Of a DNA stretch of 64,000 nt, positions 58,201 to 64,000 are shown piece by piece (within the stretch, counting starts at the first letter, position 1; each line of letters starts with the position of its first letter). Source of the stretch: Hofstenia miamia (Eukaryota > Xenacoelomorpha > Acoela); NCBI GenBank assembly GCA_004352715.1, contig SCFE01000046.1, positions 1,059,147-1,123,146 of the forward strand, written 5' to 3'. The notes beneath the pieces were generated by a model. The model had not been told where the DNA came from, made no database searches, and was given only the letters and a program-made list of their open reading frames with translations. A program made the position numbers and the translations under genes.

Positions 58201-58532
58201 ACATATGGACTCGCACCAAGGATCAAAATATGCTAATCGAACGTTCTATCCTAAAAAAAACACCAAATTTGTATTATGCAAATTGTTCACCCACCGAAAA
58301 CACTGTCTAACATTGAACTCATCAAACAATCGTTTTTTGTTGCAATTTATGCAAAACTCGATCTAAAAACTCTTCATATGAGGAAATTGACCAGCTAAAA
58401 ATTTGACGGCATCTGACGTCATTTCTTAACATCGTTCTGCATTTTAATTTCATTTTTTTAACTGTAATTTGTATATTTTTTACTGTAGCGGTAGATATAT
58501 TCAATATTACTAAAATGTTGTTTGTTGTGCAG
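58201..58532. other. No recognisable feature
   Basis: AT-rich DNA; a minus-strand 77-codon frame (58322-58555) is unassigned. Confidence 0.4.
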
Positions 58533-58885
58533 GTAGATAGATGTCTTAGCTTCAATATGGATAAAAATTTTTTGCTCTAACTGTTGTTCTAGTGGAATTC
58601 CTGAGCCAAAATATTTTTATACTTTTTCAAGGGGAAATTCCGGTTTTTCTAAATGTTTTGCTTAATTCTGTTGTTGGAAATTTTAAATCTAAAAATGTCA
58701 TTTATTGGGTAGATAGACACATATCTTAGCTTCAAAATCAATACAAAAATTTTACACTAGCCATTATTCTAATAGGGTCCCTGAGCTAAAATATTACTTC
58801 TATATATGTTTGCAAAAGAAAATGTCAGTTTTTAGAATGTTTGACTTAAATGCGTGTTCACATTTTAAAAATCTTGAATTTTCGT
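58533..58885 (+). repeat. Diverged tandem repeat, period 176 bp, two units
   Basis: Units start at 58533 and 58709 with GTAGATAGA, share CTTAGCTTCAA, then a CCTGAGC(C/T)AAAATATT block, then a TTTTTA/CTAAATGTTT-like block. Rough identity by eye is 70-75%. Confidence 0.65.
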
Positions 58886-58889
58886 TCGT

Positions 58890-59495
58890 TTGTATATTAC
58901 TTGACATATTAAGAATTTAAATACATTAAATTTTAATTAAATCTAATCCCACAAATGATTGTGGCGACAATATTTTGCATTGAACATTTGAATCTAGTTA
59001 GTATGAATTCATTAGAACACAAAAAACCTGTTGCTGAAATTACTAATGTTATTGAATTTAGTAATTTGTTTAATCCCCATTATTATATTGATTCGTGCAA
59101 AATTTGCATACAATTGAAAGTCTTCACAAACATGTATATATTTCAGCTGTAATTAATATTTCTATCATAAGAAACAGTATATGAAACAACTTTTATTGCT
59201 TGTTAATTTTTTCTTATCTTGAAATTTCGACTGATTTCAGTTATTTCAAGCTAATATATAATTCATTGACTGGTAGATTTTAAGTTTAATTTCATTTTTT
59301 AAAAGTTCAGGCTGATGCCCATTATCAAACTGGAATAGCTGGTTGCCTAAAAAGTAATTGATTACGAATCGATGGAAATTAATATTAGTTGTTTTCCAAG
59401 TCATTCTAAAGACTACGCAGTTTGCGAGATAGACATTGCCCCGCAATAGACATCTGCGAAACAAAGAAGTAAATTACTATTGTAAGTGCACATTC
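58890..59495. other. No recognisable feature
   Basis: AT-rich DNA; short frames (58955-59152 plus, 59246-59464 minus) show no family motif. Confidence 0.4.
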
Positions 59496-59499
59496 TAGC

Positions 59500-59862
59500 T
59501 TGGGTGATGCTTCTACAGTATCTCAATGATAATGTTTATTAGAACAATCCTCAAACAACTGATGCTCTGAAGGCAGCAATCACAGAAAAGATCTGAAAAA
59601 TTCCCAAAGAGACATGATTGAGGGTCATTGACAATTTTGCACGACGCATTCAATATTGCCTACAAAGATGATCACGCCATTTAGAGCACATTTTGGAAAA
59701 AACATAGAAATTCTAAGTTAACCGGAGAATATAGCTGAAAATTTGCAGTAAACTTATCCATTGACTAAAGTTACAATCTACAAAATTTGATAACATTTGA
59801 TGTACCTATGTAGGAATAATACAGATTTTTATAGGTTCTGTTTTTTTGGGTCACCTTGCATA
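59500..59862 (+). mobile_element. Tc1/mariner-type transposase C-terminal fragment
   Basis: NNPQTTDALKAAITEKI (59542-59592), KIPKET, RVIDNFARRIQYCLQR (about 59622-59670) and HLEHILEK match the conserved C-terminal tail of mariner-like/DDE transposases (L-K-x-x-I-x-x-x-I-x-x-I-x, then R-x-x-x-C-x-x-x-x-G-x-x-x-x-H-L). Two stops interrupt it. The right end GGGTCACCTTGCA next to TA (about 59848-59862) looks like a terminal repeat. The left part is missing. Confidence 0.7.
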
Positions 59863-59864
59863 TT

Positions 59865-62575
59865 TAAATATAGTTTTCAAATTGTAGATTTAGAAAAAAT
59901 TATAAAATCGCCATATATTCTGATAAATTTACAAAGTGTTATAAGTTCCTTAGATTTGAAGGTGAGTGTGTGCGCTAGCACTTACAAAGTTTTGCAAGTC
60001 GACCAAATTTCATATTGATATCATTAATAGTTTTTGAATGATATCACCAAAGACTGAGTCTATTAAATAATACATAAGGGTTTATCAGAGATTGAATTGG
60101 GACGATATTTTGAGACCAGTCCCGACCGAAAACCGTTGAAAGACACATTTTTGAAATTCTATTTTTAATATTTCATAATCATTTTTTCATGTAATTTGTT
60201 TGCCGAATCTTAGATTTTTGAAATACTAACAACTGAGAATCATTAGACGATTTTTTATTGCAGATGTAGTTCAACCAAATATTCGATTAATTTTCTGGAA
60301 TATTAAAATGCCATATTTATTCTAAGGAAACACTGCGCATAATGAAATAATGAATACATCCGAATATGCATGGTTTTTTTGGGATACAATGTGTTTCTCA
60401 AATGATATTGTTATACTTTATACATTAAAATTAGATTGAGTTATTTAAAATTAGCCCAAGCCCATCGCAAACCCAATTTATTAAGTGGACTAAGTCCGCA
60501 GAATTCCAAATGAGTGATCAATTTATAGATATGCTTTAATCTATAAGTAGCCATCTATTCATTTTTGAAGCAACAACGATTGTGACACAACTTGGAAATT
60601 TTGTAAACAACTATTTGGATTATTAGGAATTTAATAAACTTTTGTTTTTTCTTATCTGCAATCCAAAAATTCGATCAGGGTTGACCAATTCCAAAATCGG
60701 TATTGAGTCTGATACATTCTTTCAAACTTTGGAAATCCGCTAATGGATATTATTTGGTCCTGTTAATTTTGTGTATTCGTTTCCAACTCTGATTACAATA
60801 TCGATGCTATGGTTGGATTAACATTTTCAAGTTTGCTTAACTTAAAAATATTTTAGTGAGTTGGACCGGGTTCTGCGATACCACAAAAACTTGTTCCGGT
60901 CCCGTCCATTCTCAAAACAAAAACATCGTTAAAATTTTTAAAATTAATATCGGTCCCGCACCATACAATTAATGGTACCACATTTTTTAATCTAGTACCA
61001 TACCAACGAGACTGGTACCGTGAACGAGACCGAGACAAACAATACGGTATCGCACACTTTAGTATTGGATGTTTTATTAATCTCTTATACTTGTATATTG
61101 AAAGAGAATATTCTAAATGTTTTTAAGGTTTTGTATTACACATTTTCAAAGGAGTTATAGTTGTTTCAATTGACTCGGTTATTGCTTTGTAGTTAGCATT
61201 AGAATTTTTAGGCATGAGAAAAGAAACAAAATATTTTTGAAGTAATTTTTTGAAGAGCTGTCCATAGGAATAGAAATCCTATGGGAAGCCGGTGTGAATA
61301 AAATTTCCCTTTAGAATTAAATGGGAAAAAATAATGCAAATCCCACTGCACTAACGTGGGAGAAAACTCCCATCAGAACTAGAGCTATGTGCAATGGCGT
61401 ACGCTCGGGGAGGACATGGTGGAATTTTCGGTAAAAAACATCAAAACTTTAAAATCTAAGATCGTGAAATACATTTTTCAGGGAATCTTTTCTCAATATT
61501 TTCAAAATTTTTTTAGGGCCTTTTCTCCGCTTTTGGTCATGACTAAGTTAGGTTAAAGTAACGAAATGCTTATAACTGAACAGCTCTAATCAGAACGTGT
61601 AAAAAGCCGTGTCATAATGCTCCAGATATTTTGTAGAAATGAAACTTCAAAAATTAACAAATACATTTGTAATGAAAGATTTATTGTCACTGGAGTGATT
61701 TGTAATTTTAAATCATTAATAAAGAAAATATAAATTCTGGAAGACTAGAATGGAGACGAAGACAGTTGAGTAGTGTTTGAAGCCCGACATGCGGCCGGGC
61801 GGGGACATACAATATTTTTTTTAACTGCAAAACACTACATTGGGACATTTATTTTTGATCTTGCAAAGCTAGTTTTTTGAGAATGTTGATTTCACAAATT
61901 ATATGGTGTTTTACTAAACAATTTATTGTTGTCCTTTAGGTTTTTATTATAAAGATATATTGAAAACTTGTTTGTTCTGTAGATATTCGGGAATATATGT
62001 TATAAATAAACGCAGGCACATTTTGATTTAAAAATCAGTTTTAAAAACTCAAATTTAAGAAACAAATTAAAAAATCAGTTTGACAGACCCTATCAAACTT
62101 GGCTACAAGCCTTGTAGAGAAATTTGGCAATGGTGCAGTGGTGTACTATAAAGTTCAGGAATGTTACGAAAATACTAAATTATGTGTTTTAATAAATTTT
62201 GGCACTTAAATTTACTGCATATCTTTAAATATTTATGGATTTCTGAAGCTATTAGAACCATAAATTCCTTTTAAATTTCTAATTATTTGACTGTTTTTAA
62301 ACCTTGCAAAAGATTTGAAGCAGATTTTAGTCAAAATGTTTTCTCGTACGTTTGAATTAGTTTTGTAAATGTTAGAACTTAAGACACTTGAATTTAAAAA
62401 TAGAAATAGGCTTCTCCTTCTATGCCTGTTGCATATTTGTAAACTGAAATGAATTAACAAAAATGTTCATTACTCATAAATAATCAGATTTACTTCAAAG
62501 AATATTTATGAAGGTTAACTTTCCCTAAGTTTGCTGCTGTCTAACATTAAATCAAATCTTTATTATTGTTTTTTA
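59865..62575. other. Intron DNA with repeat fragments
   Basis: A GC-richer patch at about 60855-61060 contains many GGTACC-, CGGTCCCG- and ACGAGACCGAG-type words. A truncated relative of the 47.4-kb MITE lies at about 61393-61530 (GGACATGGTGGAAT, AAAATCTAAGATCGTGAAAT). No exon recognised. Confidence 0.45.
61393..61530 (+). repeat. Truncated copy of the 47.4-kb MITE
   Basis: GTGCAATGGCGTACGCTCGG, GGACATGGTGGAAT and TCTAAGATCGTGAAATACAT correspond in order to 47418-47560. The right terminus and the GTCCCCCCGTC blocks are missing. Confidence 0.6.
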
Positions 62576-62576
62576 G

Positions 62577-62758
62577 AAGTAAATCCAGAAGGAGGAAAAG
62601 CTTGGGCTACATTAAAGCACTCAAGTGATCAAATGGATGTTTTCTTTAAAATTTCAGTTCCTATATGTCTAATACTGATTACAATTTCACTTATAATACT
62701 ACTAGTATTACATTTAGTTCTGCAATGTTCTAAGATTTCGAGCAATAGAAGATCTCAA
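62577..62758 (+). CDS. Transmembrane exon of the FN3-like receptor gene
   Basis: 182 nt; acceptor TTGTTTTTTAG (phase 1), donor TCTCAA|GTAAGT (phase 0). The product reads VNPEGGKAWATLKHSSDQMD, then a strongly hydrophobic helix of about 24 residues (VPICLILITISLIILLVLHL, VLQ), then CSKISSNRRSQ, a basic stop-transfer flank. FN3 repeats followed by a single transmembrane helix fit a type I surface receptor. A receptor-type tyrosine phosphatase or another FN3 receptor is possible, but no cytoplasmic domain lies in the window, so I give no name. The acceptor phase fits the FN3 exon at 51.7 kb. Confidence 0.7.
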
Positions 62759-62764
62759 GTAAGT

Positions 62765-63655
62765 ATATTTGAAAATACTAAATAAAAATTTATCAGGTAT
62801 GGCAAAATTTTGTCCATTATTGCTTCACGTATTTTAAATTTCTTTAATTTAATTAGCTAAAAACTTTGAGAGAATATTAAATAAATCTTGATCAAAGGTG
62901 TCGGCAGTTTCTCAAAGTCAGAGGGACTAGCTTAGAACGCCCATAGGCAAAACTTAAAAAAATAAATTTCATCATTTGGTTGAAAGTCATCCTTATTTAA
63001 GGTCCACAATACACTTCACTAAATATTTTGGAATTTATACACGTATTTAAGTTTCAATTTATATCGTCAATTCCTCAAAAGGTCCAACAATATAGTGATA
63101 AAAACCTAACACAGTCATATAATGTCAGCAAAATTTGACGATGTTCGTTCCAATAATCTTATCTCATATTTTTTCATCAATAATATATATTATTTTTAAT
63201 GCACAATTTATATCCTTGAAATTACACCCAGTAACATTTGAGGCCTTGAGCTTGCTCAATCCAAGAAATCTAAGCGTTCCATAATTCATCAGTACATATC
63301 TTAACAGTTAAGGTTTTTCACACAAAAAATAGAAAAACTACATTAGAGCATAATGTAAAAGCGGAAAAAAAAACTATGATAACATCAGCCTGGAAATGTG
63401 TTTTAACTGATCCCTAGTATAAATAAATTTTCTCAAAACCAAGAATGCCATTTTTTTAAAAAACATGTTCAAATAGAATACCAGCATTCCTTAAACATTG
63501 AAAGTTTTTCAAGCAATATAAACAAATTGAGCATTCTTAATGTAATCCAAATATAGCCATTATTAAGGATAGCTAGAACAATTGGAACGAGAGAGTTTCA
63601 AGCACAGACTTGCAACTCTGACTTGCATGTACCTATTTTAAGAAGAAGTCACTTT
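62765..63655. other. Intron, no recognisable feature
   Basis: AT-rich DNA downstream of the transmembrane exon; the next coding exon is not seen before the LINE fragment. Confidence 0.4.
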
Positions 63656-63659
63656 TCTT

Positions 63660-64000
63660 ATAATATTTCATTCAAGCTTCAAGCAGATCTTGATAATTTT
63701 GCAAAATTGGGCATCTATGAATTTAATTGAATACAATCTTTCAAAATGTGAAGCTATATGTTTTAATGCATCTCCTAATGACGATCTAGTATACCTTACT
63801 CTTTATAAGGAAGAAATACCATGGATCAGTTATGTAAGAGATTTGGGTTTAATTCTTTCAAATGAATTAGCATGGACTGTTCATATTAAATCACGATTAG
63901 CAAAAGCATACTCGGTCTTCTTTAGGTTAAAGAGAAACATTCGTTTCTCTTGTGTTCCGAGAATTGAAATCTTATTAATTAAAAGCTTATGCATTTCAAT
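63660..64000 (+). pseudogene. LINE reverse transcriptase fragment, runs off the window
   Basis: LQADLDNFAK (63677-63706) and, after a one-base frameshift, WASMNLIEYNLSKCEAICFN (about 63710-63770), then WISYVRDLGLILSNELAW (63826-63879), HIKSRLAKAYSVFFRLKR and IEILLIKSL. These are the RT thumb blocks of Jockey/CR1-like LINEs (L-N-x-x-K-C, then D-L-G-v-x-l-x-x-x-L-x-W-x-x-H-I). Apart from the frameshift it is open to the end of the window. Confidence 0.85.

Noticed and set aside
1-64000. tRNA genes, rRNA, CRISPR-like arrays, bacterial operons
   Set aside because: Nothing with cloverleaf A/B boxes, regular spaced repeats or dense same-strand ORFs was seen. A tRNAscan and Infernal run would be decisive.

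Overview
This is a eukaryotic, almost certainly invertebrate animal, genome window. It is AT-rich, has long introns with GT/AG splice sites, (TA)n microsatellites and scaffold gaps (runs of N at 2718-2843, 12988-13548, 18650-19649, 27972-28971, 47230-47380 and 56385-56783; single N at 14259, 36105 and 49809). It carries Ty3/gypsy-type LTR retrotransposons, non-LTR (LINE) fragments, Tc1/mariner-type elements and hAT-like MITEs. The species cannot be named from the sequence alone. There are no bacterial operons, CRISPR arrays, rRNA or tRNA genes that I can see.

Layout. 0-1.2 kb: a decayed LINE reverse transcriptase on the minus strand. 1.2-4.4 kb: unassigned DNA with small repeats. 4.4-36.8 kb: a nest of LTR retrotransposons. 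Element A (LTR, gag, protease and RT on +, 4.4-8.4 kb) abuts a minus-strand fragment of a second element, which is split by a solo LTR with a perfect 4-bp target duplication. A plus-strand pol/ORF fragment, LTRs nested inside LTRs, a near-identical pair of segments (15.6 and 19.65 kb), element B (23.8-32.1 kb) and element C (32.1-36.8 kb) follow. 36.8-64 kb: mainly host DNA holding one recognisable gene on +, with phase-1 exons that look like fibronectin type III (FN3) domains (43.9, 49.3 and 51.7 kb) and a transmembrane exon at 62.6 kb. Its introns contain LINE pieces, a solo LTR, mariner-like remnants and MITEs. A LINE RT fragment runs off the right end.

The most interesting signal is a long ORF of roughly 570 codons downstream of pol in the LTR elements. 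It has no recognisable envelope features and I cannot assign it to a family. Pieces of it occur at least five times, and a much more divergent relative lies at 57.5-58.2 kb, away from any recognisable LTR or pol. All copies that cover the region share a K-Y-[MI]-W core. No element here looks able to move by itself: each has stops, frameshifts, deleted domains or lost catalytic residues.

Two segments are probably assembly artefacts rather than biology: the exact 574-bp repeat that duplicates one FN3 exon around a single N, and the 1.15-kb near-identical pair whose second copy starts at a gap edge.
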